A DNA stretch of 18,642 nt. Source: an uncultured bacterium. Its GTDB lineage: Bacteria > Bacillota > Clostridia > Oscillospirales > Oscillospiraceae. Below the pieces are notes generated by a model, which saw only the letters and a list, made by a program, of their open reading frames with translations, had not been told where the DNA came from and ran no database searches. Each line of letters begins with the position of its first letter. The first letter of the stretch is position 1. The stretch spans positions 1-18,642 of the forward strand of contig CANASS010000039.1 of the NCBI GenBank assembly GCA_947364395.1. Reading direction: 5' to 3'. The translations under genes were made by a program, and so were the position numbers. Positions 1 to 6,817 of this stretch are shown here, in pieces.

Positions 1-18
1 AGATTGTTGTTTATAATA

Positions 19-45
19 TGTCAGATTAAAACGTTTTGTCTGACA
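19..45. repeat. Inverted repeat, possible operator or hairpin
   Basis: Seven-base arms TGTCAGA (19-25) and TCTGACA (39-45) are perfectly complementary. The 13-base spacer holds a second palindrome, AAAACGTTTT (28-37). A TATAAT-like hexamer lies at 12-17, just before it. The element sits about 40 bases upstream of the scpA -35 box. It could be an operator, or the end of an upstream unit that lies outside the window. The function is unknown. Confidence 0.45.
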
Positions 46-86
46 CAGAAATTCCAGTTTATTGCCCACACACCAATGATACACCC

Positions 87-115
87 TTGTTTTTTTACGA
101 AAAATTTGCTATAAT
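87..115 (+). promoter_or_regulatory. Sigma-A-type promoter of the scpA operon
   Basis: A -10 box TATAAT (110-115) lies 17 bases after a weak -35 box TTGTTT (87-92), in an AT-rich stretch unlike the GC-rich genes around it. Transcription would start near 122. That makes the ATG at 125 practically leaderless and favours the ATG at 143 as the scpA start. Confidence 0.7.
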
Positions 116-142
116 ACCCTTATTATGGAAGGGAGGGGAGCC

Positions 143-943
143 ATGGAAGCCCCCATCTACCATCTGGACAAGGTGGTAAAGGCCAGGCAGGAGGACATGG
201 AGGACTTCGACGGTCCCCTGGACCTGATTCTCCACCTGCTGAGCAAAAACAAAATCGAGATCCGGGACATTGTGATCTCCGAGTTGCTGGACCAGTACCT
301 GGCCTGGATGGCCCAGCGGGAGGAATTGAATCTGGAGGTTGCCAGCGAGTTCGTTACCATGGCCGCCCACCTGGTGTACATCAAGACCCGGATGCTGCTG
401 TCCATCGACGACGAGGTGGCCATGAGCGAGATGGAAGAGCTGATGGCCGCCCTGGAGGAACACAAATCACAGGAGACCTACGTGAAGATCAAGGACGTGA
501 CAGAGGAGCTCAACGGGCGCTATGAGTTCGGCCGGGACTATCTTCCTAAGCAGCCGGAGCCGGTGAAGGCGGAAACCGCTTACCAGTATGTCCATGACAA
601 GGCGGATATCCTCACCGCCATCCGCTCTGTGCTGACTCGGACGGACAACAGGCAGCCCCTCCTGACGGCGGCTTTTGAGGGAATTGTGGGGAGGGAGCCC
701 TACCCGGTGGCGGACAAGGCACGGTCCATTCTGGACAGGCTGATCCAGTTCGGCGTGGCCCGGTTTAAGGCGCTGTTCAAGACCAGCCGGAGCCGGTCTG
801 AGGTGGTGGCCACCTTTCTGGCGATTTTGGAGCTGTGCAAGGCCAACCGCATCCATCTGGCGGGGACGGCGGAGGACTGCACCGTCACCAGCACGGTGGA
901 CAACCTGCCGGAAGAGGTAGATGTGACGGTGGAGAGCTATTGA
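143..943 (+). CDS. scpA: Segregation and condensation protein A
   Basis: ScpA is the kleisin subunit of the bacterial SMC condensin. It bridges the SMC heads and binds ScpB during chromosome compaction and segregation. The 266-residue product is near the usual family length. It carries the hallmark N-terminal stretch DFDGPLDLILHLL, followed by the KNKIEI and SEFVTMAAHLVYIKTRMLL segments of the SMC-binding helical domain. A C-terminal winged-helix region (RSRSEVVATFLAILELCK) would contact the second SMC head. An in-frame ATG exists at 125. The ATG at 143 is preferred because a purine-rich Shine-Dalgarno (GGGAGGGGAG) lies directly before it and because 125 falls only a few bases after the predicted transcription start. 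scpB follows after a 90-base gap that contains a hairpin. Identification is secure; only the start is uncertain. Confidence 0.95.
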   Translation: MEAPIYHLDKVVKARQEDMEDFDGPLDLILHLLSKNKIEIRDIVISELLDQYLAWMAQREELNLEVASEFVTMAAHLVYIKTRMLLSIDDEVAMSEMEELMAALEEHKSQETYVKIKDVTEELNGRYEFGRDYLPKQPEPVKAETAYQYVHDKADILTAIRSVLTRTDNRQPLLTAAFEGIVGREPYPVADKARSILDRLIQFGVARFKALFKTSRSRSEVVATFLAILELCKANRIHLAGTAEDCTVTSTVDNLPEEVDVTVESY

Positions 944-949
944 AAACGC

Positions 950-980
950 CCCCGCCGAGTCGGCCTTTGGCCTGGCGGGG
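950..980 (+). repeat. Nested hairpin between scpA and scpB
   Basis: CCCCGCC (950-956) pairs with GGCGGGG (974-980). The loop contains a second small stem, GGCC-TTT-GGCC (962-972). No run of T follows, so it is a poor intrinsic terminator. It may stabilise or process the mRNA between the two genes. This is inference from base pairing only. Confidence 0.45.
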
Positions 981-1033
981 AACGGCGAGGAAGCGGGCGC
1001 GGGTTTCGCCCCGGCGAGAGGAGGGATGCCCAA

Positions 1034-1654
1034 ATGGAACTGAAAGAGCTGGAGAGCGCCATCGAGGGCATCCTTTTTGCGGCGGGCGACCCCATGAGCG
1101 TGGAGCGGCTGTGCCTCACCCTGGGGCAGGACCGGGAGACGGTGGAAAGCGTGTGCCAGCGGCTGGCGGACAACTACAGCTACGAGCGCCGGGGCATCCG
1201 GCTGGTGCGGCTGGAGAACAGCTGGCAGATGTGCTCCGCCCCGGAACAGGCGGACTATGTCCGCAAGGCGCTGGAGAGCCGCAAGCCCGCCAGACTGTCC
1301 CAGCCTGCCCTGGAGGTGCTGGCTATTATCGCCTACTTCCAGCCAGTGACCCGAGCCTACATCGAACAGGTCCGGGGGGTGGACAGCTCCTATACCGTGG
1401 GCCTCCTGTTGGAGCGGGGGCTTGTCCAGGAGGCTGGCCGTCTGGCGGTGCCGGGGCGGCCCATGCAGTTTCGCACCACCAAAAATTTCCTGCGCGCCTT
1501 TGGCCTGGCCTCCCTGGAGGAGCTCCCGGACTTGGCCTCCGCCAGCCAGGAGGACCTTCAGCTCACCATGGAGATGGAGTCCGCCCTGCGCCGCCTCCGG
1601 GAGGCGGAGACAGCAGGGGAGTCTGGGCCGGACGGGGAGGAGGAGAGGCCATGA
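1034..1654 (+). CDS. scpB: Segregation and condensation protein B
   Basis: ScpB is the winged-helix dimer that binds the ScpA kleisin in the SMC-ScpAB condensin. The 206-residue product begins with the typical LESAIEGILFAAGDPMSVERL first winged helix. The second domain holds the conserved LSQPALEVLAIIAYFQPVTRAYIEQVRGVDS motif at about residues 94-120, followed by LLERGLVQEAGR and a GRPMQFRTTKNFLRAFGL segment. The tail is acidic and poorly conserved. The start has a strong Shine-Dalgarno (AGAGGAGGG, eight bases before the ATG). The stop codon overlaps the next ATG in an ATGA arrangement, indicating translational coupling to the DUF2953 gene. Identification is secure. Confidence 0.96.
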   Translation: MELKELESAIEGILFAAGDPMSVERLCLTLGQDRETVESVCQRLADNYSYERRGIRLVRLENSWQMCSAPEQADYVRKALESRKPARLSQPALEVLAIIAYFQPVTRAYIEQVRGVDSSYTVGLLLERGLVQEAGRLAVPGRPMQFRTTKNFLRAFGLASLEELPDLASASQEDLQLTMEMESALRRLREAETAGESGPDGEEERP

Positions 1655-2295
1655 CCTTTTGGAAAGTGCTTCTCATCATCCTGCTTGTCCTGTGGCTCAT
1701 CTCCTTGATCCGAATTGGGGGCAGGGTGAGCTACGGAGAGTCGGGGGTATTTGTATTTCTTCTGCTGGGACCAGTGAAACTGCAACTATTTCCTGCGGCG
1801 AAAGAGCCGGAGGGAAATTGGAAGCCGAGGGAGAAAAAAGCAAAGAAAAAGAAGGCGCCCGTGGCGGAAAAGCATAAGAAGGAGCCCAAGGAGGGCCAGC
1901 CCGGCACCCTGTCCCGGCTGATGAAGCTTTTGCCTGTGGTGGGACAAGCCTGCGGTGCGCTGAAGCGGAAAATCCGCATCGACGATCTGGATCTGAAGCT
2001 GATCTGGGGCGGTTCCGACCCCGCCGCCATCGCCCTGGGCTATGGACAGGCCAACGCTGTGCTGGGAATGATCTGGCCCATTTTTGACCATAATTTTAAG
2101 GTGAAACACCACTCGTTCCAAATCGGGCTGGACTATGACCGCCCGGCCCCTGCGGTGGAGGTTCGGGCGGCGGTGACGCTCACGGTGGGCCAGATATTTG
2201 CCCTTGGGATACACTACGGCGCAAAAGTGCTGATAGCCTGGGTGAAAAGCGGAAAGACCCATAGAAAAAAACAGGAGGCATTGAGTCATGAGTGA
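1651..2295 (+). CDS. DUF2953 family membrane protein (YtfI-like)
   Basis: The product has 214 residues. It opens with one hydrophobic N-terminal segment (VLLIILLVLWLISLI, residues 6-20) that would anchor it in the membrane. A short beta-rich part follows, then a strongly basic linker rich in lysine (about residues 58-85), then a domain containing the DDLDLKLIWGGSDPAAIALGYGQANAVLG stretch typical of DUF2953. The molecular role of this family is unknown. In Bacillus subtilis the homologue ytfI lies directly before ytfJ, the same order as here, which suggests a sporulation-linked role. The start overlaps the scpB stop (ATGA), and the end overlaps the ytfJ start by eight bases, so translation of all three is probably coupled. 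Family assignment rests on context plus these motifs. Confidence 0.82.
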   Translation: MTFWKVLLIILLVLWLISLIRIGGRVSYGESGVFVFLLLGPVKLQLFPAAKEPEGNWKPREKKAKKKKAPVAEKHKKEPKEGQPGTLSRLMKLLPVVGQACGALKRKIRIDDLDLKLIWGGSDPAAIALGYGQANAVLGMIWPIFDHNFKVKHHSFQIGLDYDRPAPAVEVRAAVTLTVGQIFALGIHYGAKVLIAWVKSGKTHRKKQEALSHE

Positions 2296-2695
2296 GAACA
2301 ACCATCCCATCAATGAAGTGCTCCAGACCACCATGAACAAAATCCGGGAGATGGTGGATGCCAACACGGTGGTGGGCCAGCCCATCACCACCCAGGACGG
2401 GGTGACCCTGATCCCGGTGTCCCGGCTGTCCTTCGGCTTTGCCACCGGCGGGTCCGACTTTGGCAAGACGCAGAATGTACCCAAGAATTTCGGCGGCGGC
2501 GCGGGAGCCGGCGTCAGCGTGTTTCCGGTGGCCTTCCTGGTGGTCAAGGATGGGAGCGTGCGGCTGCTGCCCGTGGCGCCTCCGCCGGGGGACACTGTCA
2601 GCCGGGTGGTGGACCTGGTGCCCGAGATGTTTGAGCGGGTCACCGGATATATCGACAAAAAGAGCGCGGAGGGAAGCGGAGAAGAGATTCTGTAG
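2288..2695 (+). CDS. ytfJ: Sporulation protein YtfJ / GerW family
   Basis: The 135-residue product matches the GerW/YtfJ family, a small forespore-expressed protein needed for normal spore germination in Bacillus. It shows the helical N-terminus (HPINEVLQTTMNKIREMVD), the conserved VGQPITTQDGVTLIPVSRLSFGFATGG core, and a glycine-rich segment (NFGGGAGAGVSVFPVAFLVV, about residues 67-86), ending in a region with VVDLVPEMFERV. A clear AGGAGG lies nine bases before the ATG. The gene overlaps the end of the DUF2953 gene. Its presence implies an endospore-forming lineage, although it does not prove that this strain sporulates. Confidence 0.92.
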   Translation: MSENNHPINEVLQTTMNKIREMVDANTVVGQPITTQDGVTLIPVSRLSFGFATGGSDFGKTQNVPKNFGGGAGAGVSVFPVAFLVVKDGSVRLLPVAPPPGDTVSRVVDLVPEMFERVTGYIDKKSAEGSGEEIL

Positions 2696-2733
2696 CCCAG
2701 CGCTGGATAAGTCCTGACCTGAAAGGCCATACT

Positions 2734-2761
2734 ACTCCCATCTGAGTACTCGGATGGGAGT
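2734..2761 (+). promoter_or_regulatory. Strong hairpin covering the ribosome binding site of the carboxypeptidase gene
   Basis: ACTCCCATC (2734-2742) pairs perfectly with GATGGGAGT (2753-2761). Inside lies the palindrome GAGTACTC (2744-2751), so the stem can extend by a T-G wobble and three further pairs. The 3' arm contains GGGAGTGA, the only plausible Shine-Dalgarno for the GTG at 2770. Folding would hide it. Only four T follow, so it is a weak terminator; control of translation is the alternative reading. Confidence 0.6.
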
Positions 2762-2769
2762 GACCTTTT

Positions 2770-3861
2770 GTGAAAAAACGGACTGCCGCCCTGGCCGCCT
2801 TGACGGCGCTGGTTCTGCTGTGCCCGCCGGCCCGGGCTGTGAGCACCAACGCCTCCTGCGCCATCCTTATGGACGGGGAGAGCGGCCGGGTGCTCTATGA
2901 ACAGAACATCCACCAGCCCCGGCTCATCGCCAGCATCACCAAACTGCTTACCGCCCTGGTGGCGGTGGAGGAGGGGGCGGACCTGGACCAGGTGGTGACA
3001 GTCAAGGGGGAGTGGCTGGGCAGCGAGGGCTCTTCCATCTACCTGAAGGCGGGGGAGGAGATCACCCTCCGGGGGCTGCTGTACGGCCTGCTGCTCCAGT
3101 CGGGCAACGACGCGGCCATGGCCATCGCCTGCCACACGGCGGGGAGCGAGGCGGACTTTGTGGTGCTGATGAACGCTCGGGCGGCGGAGCTGGGGATGAA
3201 AAACAGCTCCTTTGCCAACGCCAGTGGGCTCAACGACGACAACCACTATTCCACCGCTTACGACATGGCCCTTCTGGCCCGGGCGTGTTTGGAAAATGAG
3301 ACGGTGGCTGACATATGCGCCACCAGATCCGTCACCATCGGCACCCGCACCTTCGTCAACCACAACAAGCTGCTGCACCGCTATGAGGGATGCGTGGGGA
3401 TGAAAACCGGGTTCACGGAAAAGGCGGGCCGGACTCTGGTGTCCGCCGCCACCCGGGCGGGTCAGACGCTAATCTGCGTCACCCTCAACGATGGAAACGA
3501 CTGGAACGACCACTGCAAGCTGTTGGATTACGGCTTCGAGACCTTTCCACGGCAGGCGCTGTGCCAAAAGGGAGAGGTATTCGGCTCGGTGGCGGTGGAG
3601 GGCAGCCTCATCCCCACGGTGGCGGCGGTAACGGCGGAGGAGGCGGGTTATCCCTTGAGAACGGGAGAGAGCCTGACCATGGAAATGGAGCTGGACCGCT
3701 CCATCCGGGCCCCCTATGAGGCGGGGGCTGTCGTTGGAGCGGTTCTGTGGAAAAAAGACGGCGAAATTGTGGTCCGGGTGCCGCTGGCGGCTCAGAGCGG
3801 GGCCGGACTGGACCTGCGGGAGCCGCTGAGCTGGTGGCGGCGGCTGTGGGGCGCGGCATAA
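2770..3861 (+). CDS. D-alanyl-D-alanine carboxypeptidase, class A low-molecular-weight PBP
   Basis: This is a secreted serine DD-peptidase (DacF/DacB/PBP5 type) that trims the terminal D-alanine from peptidoglycan stem peptides. The 363-residue product starts with a signal peptide (MKKRTAALAALTALVLLC, likely cut after ARA at residue 23). All three catalytic boxes are present: SITK with Ser55 and Lys58, SGN at 111-113 and KTG at 212-214. The region after about residue 270 corresponds to the beta-rich C-terminal domain of PBP5 proteins. The last residues (LSWWRRLWGA) are amphipathic and could touch the membrane. The start codon is GTG, with its ribosome binding site inside the hairpin just upstream. 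The position after ytfJ suggests a spore-cortex or sporulation role, as for DacF, but the sequence does not settle which paralogue it is. Confidence 0.93.
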   Translation: MKKRTAALAALTALVLLCPPARAVSTNASCAILMDGESGRVLYEQNIHQPRLIASITKLLTALVAVEEGADLDQVVTVKGEWLGSEGSSIYLKAGEEITLRGLLYGLLLQSGNDAAMAIACHTAGSEADFVVLMNARAAELGMKNSSFANASGLNDDNHYSTAYDMALLARACLENETVADICATRSVTIGTRTFVNHNKLLHRYEGCVGMKTGFTEKAGRTLVSAATRAGQTLICVTLNDGNDWNDHCKLLDYGFETFPRQALCQKGEVFGSVAVEGSLIPTVAAVTAEEAGYPLRTGESLTMEMELDRSIRAPYEAGAVVGAVLWKKDGEIVVRVPLAAQSGAGLDLREPLSWWRRLWGAA

Positions 3862-3883
3862 CGAGAGAAAAGAGGTGGCGGCG

Positions 3884-4576
3884 GTGGAGGAACGGCTTCA
3901 AAAGCTGCTGTCGGCGGCGGGGGTGTGCTCCCGCCGTCAGGCTGAGGCGTACATACAGGCGGGCCGGGTGACGGTCAACGGGAAAGCGGCCCGGCTGGGG
4001 GACAAGGCCGACCTGGTCCGGGACAGGGTGGAGGTGGACGGTGCGCCGCTGTCCGCCGGAGAGCGGCGCACCTATATCATGCTGAACAAGCCCCGGGGAT
4101 ATGTCACCACCCTGTCCGACGAAAAGGGGCGCAGGACCGTGTCCGGACTGGTGGCGGCCTGTCCCGCCCGGGTGTGGCCGGTGGGGCGGCTGGACATGGA
4201 CTCGGAAGGGCTGCTGCTGCTCACCGACGACGGGGCGCTGACCCAGCGGCTCACCCATCCCTCCCATGAAGTGGAAAAAGAGTACCATGTGTGGGTACGC
4301 GGGGATGTGGACCGGGCCCTGCCCATCCTGTCCGCCCCGGTGGTGGATGGCGGGGAGACCCTCACCGCCGACCGGGTGGAGCGGACAGGGGAGAACACCA
4401 TCACCGTGGTCATCCACCAGGGAAAGAATAGGCAGGTGCGCCGTATGTGCGCCGCCGCCGGGCTGAAGGTGGAATGCCTCCGGCGGGTGCGGGAGGGGAA
4501 GGTGCTCCTGGGCGGGCTGAGGCCGGGAAACTGGCGCTCCCTCACGCCGGAGGAAATCGCCTTTTTGCAGGATTGA
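3884..4576 (+). CDS. rluB: Pseudouridine synthase, RluB/RsuA family
   Basis: The product modifies uridine to pseudouridine in ribosomal RNA, probably 23S (RluB type). At 230 residues it has an N-terminal S4 RNA-binding domain (ERLQKLLSAAGVCSRRQAE, residues 3-21, with the GRVTVNG turn) and a catalytic domain with the family motif GRLDMDSEGLLLLTDDG at 101-117. Asp104 is the expected catalytic residue. The later motif GKNRQVRRMC is also typical. Two GTG starts are possible, 3875 and 3884. The second gives the usual MEERLQK-type start and has AGAGG eight bases upstream, so it is preferred. The gene lies 13-22 bases after the carboxypeptidase stop and is the last gene of this run. The choice of RluB over RsuA or RluE is an inference. 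Confidence 0.9.
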   Translation: MEERLQKLLSAAGVCSRRQAEAYIQAGRVTVNGKAARLGDKADLVRDRVEVDGAPLSAGERRTYIMLNKPRGYVTTLSDEKGRRTVSGLVAACPARVWPVGRLDMDSEGLLLLTDDGALTQRLTHPSHEVEKEYHVWVRGDVDRALPILSAPVVDGGETLTADRVERTGENTITVVIHQGKNRQVRRMCAAAGLKVECLRRVREGKVLLGGLRPGNWRSLTPEEIAFLQD

Positions 4577-4599
4577 GGAGGAAAACCTTCAAAACCCCC

Positions 4600-4628
4600 T
4601 TGCTTTTTCACAGGGAAAACGGTATGAT
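4600..4628 (+). promoter_or_regulatory. Sigma-A-type promoter of the rpiR-cmk-ispH run
   Basis: A -35 box TTGCTT (4600-4605) and a -10 box TATGAT (4623-4628) are spaced by exactly 17 bases in the AT-richer gap after rluB. The predicted start near 4635 falls inside the inverted repeat at 4630-4664, so initiation could be controlled there. Confidence 0.75.
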
Positions 4629-4629
4629 A

Positions 4630-4664
4630 CCTCTATTGGACATGAATACCATGTTCCATAGAGG
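4630..4664. promoter_or_regulatory. Inverted repeat at the rpiR transcription start, candidate operator or leader hairpin
   Basis: CCTCTAT (4630-4636) is complementary to ATAGAGG (4658-4664). The arms continue inward as GGA/TCC and CATG/CATG, with one unpaired base per side and a loop around AATAC. The repeat begins two bases after the -10 box of the rpiR promoter. RpiR-family regulators often control their own gene, so autoregulation is a reasonable inference. It could instead be a 5' hairpin that stabilises the mRNA. Confidence 0.6.
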
Positions 4665-4691
4665 AAAGAAAGAGAGTAGGGTCGATACGAG

Positions 4692-5564
4692 ATGAGCCGT
4701 GATATTCTGACCATCATTCAGAGCAGGATGAGCACGTTTTCCAAGGGCCAAAAGCTGATTGGCCGCTATATCCTGGACAATTACGACAAAGCGGCCTTTA
4801 TGACGGCGGCGCGTTTGGGGCAGGCGGTCCACATCAGCGAGTCCACTGTGGTCCGCTTCGCCGCTGAGCTGGGCTATGACGGCTATCCCGCCATGCAGAA
4901 GGCCATGCAGGAGATGATTCGAGGAAAGCTCACCACCGTGCAGCGCATTGAAGTTTCCTATGACCGGCTGGGCTCCCAGGATGTGCTGGACAAGGTGGTG
5001 CAGTCGGATATTGAAAAGCTGCGCATGACCCTCAGCGAGCTGAACCGGCAGGACTTTGAGGGGGCGGTGGACGCCATCGTGTCCGCCCGGCGCATCTATA
5101 TCCTGGGCGTGCGCTCATCGGCGGCCCTGTCCGACTTTCTCACCTTCTACTTCAAACTGATTTTCGACAACGTGACCCAGGTTCAGACCAGCTTGGCCAG
5201 CGAGATGTTTGAGCAGATGCTTCGGGTGGGGGAGGGGGACGTGGTCATCGGCATCAGCTTTCCCCGGTACTCCACCCGGTCGGTGCGGGCGATGGAGTTT
5301 GCCCGGGACCAGGGGGCCACGGTGGTGGCCGTCACCGACAGCGAGATGTCGCCGCTGTACGACACCTCCAACTACCGCCTGCTGGCCAAAAGCGACATGG
5401 CCTCCTTTGCCGATTCCCTGGTGGCGCCCCTGTCCATCATCAACGCCCTGATTGTGGCGGTGGGCCGGAAGCGGTCCGCCGAGGTCACGGCCACCTTTGA
5501 GCGGCTGGAGCAGATCTGGGACGAGTATCAGGTGTATGAAAAGGTGGAGTATGGGGACAAATAG
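4692..5564 (+). CDS. MurR/RpiR family transcriptional regulator
   Basis: This is a cytoplasmic DNA-binding regulator of the RpiR family, whose members sense phosphorylated sugars. The 290-residue product has an N-terminal helix-turn-helix domain (residues 1-77, with the diagnostic VHISESTVVRFAAELGYDGY at about 46-65) and a C-terminal SIS sugar-phosphate-binding domain (about 120-255, with RRIYILGVRSSAALSDF and GEGDVVIGISFPRYSTRSV). The effector cannot be read from the sequence, and no sugar-utilisation genes lie nearby. The start has only a weak Shine-Dalgarno (GAGAGTAGGG), spaced about eleven bases away. Its 3' end overlaps the following flavoprotein gene by 14 bases. A promoter and an inverted repeat lie upstream. 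Confidence 0.92.
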   Translation: MSRDILTIIQSRMSTFSKGQKLIGRYILDNYDKAAFMTAARLGQAVHISESTVVRFAAELGYDGYPAMQKAMQEMIRGKLTTVQRIEVSYDRLGSQDVLDKVVQSDIEKLRMTLSELNRQDFEGAVDAIVSARRIYILGVRSSAALSDFLTFYFKLIFDNVTQVQTSLASEMFEQMLRVGEGDVVIGISFPRYSTRSVRAMEFARDQGATVVAVTDSEMSPLYDTSNYRLLAKSDMASFADSLVAPLSIINALIVAVGRKRSAEVTATFERLEQIWDEYQVYEKVEYGDK

Positions 5565-6801
5565 AGTCATTGTTGCCGGAGGCGGCGCGGCGGGCATGAT
5601 GGCCGCCATCACTGCCGCCCGGGCCGGGGCGGATGTGCTTCTGCTGGAGCCCAATGATAAGGTGGGGCGGAAGCTGTACATCACCGGCAAGGGCCGGTGC
5701 AACGTCACCAACAACTGTGGCCGAGACGAGCTGACGGCGGCTGTTCCACGTAATGGAAAGTTCCTTTACAGTGCCTTTGACCGCTTTGGTCCAGCAGGTA
5801 CCATGGCCTTTTTTGAGGGCCTGGGGGTCAAGCTGAAAACGGAGCGAGGCAGCCGGGTTTTTCCCGTCTCCGACAGAGCTGCGGACATTGTGGACGCGCT
5901 GTTTTTTGAGCTGCGCCGCCAAAGGGTGGAGATCCGGCAGGACCGGGTTACGGGACTTGCTGTCCGGGAGGGACAGCTTTCCGTTGTGCGCACGGAGAAA
6001 AGCGGGGAGCTCAAAGACTGTAAAGTGCTTATCCTTGCCACTGGCGGGGCCTCCTACCCCCGCACCGGCTCCACTGGAGACGGGTACAGGCTGGCCAGGG
6101 AGGCCGGGCACGCCATTGTCCCCATTCGGGGCTCTTTGGTGCCGCTGGAGTCGGAGGACCCCTGCTGTGCCAGACTCCAGGGCCTTTCCCTGCGCAACGT
6201 GGAGCTGCGGGTGAGGAACGAGAGGGGAAAAACGGTGTTTCGGGAGCAGGGCGAGCTGCTGTTTACCCACTTCGGCCTGTCTGGACCGCTGGTGCTGTCC
6301 GCCTCCGCGCACATGGACTTTGCCAAATCAAGGTACGCTGCCCACATCGACCTGAAGCCCGCCCTGGATGAGCAAAGGCTGGATGCCCGGCTGCTGCGGG
6401 ACTTTGAGGAACGGGCCAACCAGGACTACGCCAACGCTCTGGGCGGGCTGGTTCCCCGTTCTATGGTGCCGGTGCTGGTGGAGCGCACCGGCGTCCCGGC
6501 GGAGGCCAAGGTTCACGACATCCGCAGAGAGCAGAGGCGGAAGCTGCTGGAGACGCTGAAAGATTTCAGGGTGCTCCTGTCCGGACCCCGCCCGGTGGAG
6601 GAGGCGGTGGTCACCTCCGGCGGGGTGGCGGTGGGCGAGGTGAACCCCAAGACTATGGAGTCTAAAAAGGCCGGGGGCCTGTTCATCGCCGGGGAGCTTC
6701 TGGATGTGGACGGCTACACCGGCGGGTTTAATTTGCAGATTGCCTGGTCCACCGGCCATGCCGCAGGGCTGGCTGCGGCGGAGCGGGCCATTCATGTGTA
6801 A
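5551..6801 (+). CDS. NAD(P)/FAD-dependent oxidoreductase, HI0933/YhiN family
   Basis: This is a flavoprotein of the HI0933-like family, sometimes named aminoacetone oxidase family. The physiological substrate is not established. The product has 416 residues. A Rossmann dinucleotide motif (VIVAGGGAAGM, residues 6-16) is followed by an acidic residue at the end of beta-2 (Glu33). The family motif NDKVGRKLYITGKGRCNVTN spans about 35-54. The C-terminus has the second FAD-contacting stretch (GLFIAGELLDVDGYTGGFNLQIAWSTG). The start at 5551 lies inside the end of the regulator gene, with AAGGTGGAG just before it, so translation is probably coupled. A tighter functional link to the regulator is possible but unproven. 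Confidence 0.92.
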   Translation: MGTNRVIVAGGGAAGMMAAITAARAGADVLLLEPNDKVGRKLYITGKGRCNVTNNCGRDELTAAVPRNGKFLYSAFDRFGPAGTMAFFEGLGVKLKTERGSRVFPVSDRAADIVDALFFELRRQRVEIRQDRVTGLAVREGQLSVVRTEKSGELKDCKVLILATGGASYPRTGSTGDGYRLAREAGHAIVPIRGSLVPLESEDPCCARLQGLSLRNVELRVRNERGKTVFREQGELLFTHFGLSGPLVLSASAHMDFAKSRYAAHIDLKPALDEQRLDARLLRDFEERANQDYANALGGLVPRSMVPVLVERTGVPAEAKVHDIRREQRRKLLETLKDFRVLLSGPRPVEEAVVTSGGVAVGEVNPKTMESKKAGGLFIAGELLDVDGYTGGFNLQIAWSTGHAAGLAAAERAIHV

Positions 6802-6817
6802 AGAGAGGGGCTTTTCC

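Noticed and set aside
12..17. TATAAT at 12-17 as the scpA promoter
   Set aside because: It is over 100 bases from the gene, its -35 region is at the window edge, and the pair at 87-115 fits better. It may serve another transcript.
835..1650. Upstream extension of the DUF2953 frame
   Set aside because: The frame is open but overlaps scpA and scpB out of frame and gives a Gly/Pro/Ala-rich sequence. The ATG at 1651 overlaps the scpB stop and starts a proper membrane segment.
1786..3378. A 530-codon open frame on the minus strand
   Set aside because: It lies antisense across the DUF2953, ytfJ and carboxypeptidase genes, all clearly identified. It shows no recognisable motifs. Long antisense frames are expected in GC-rich coding DNA.
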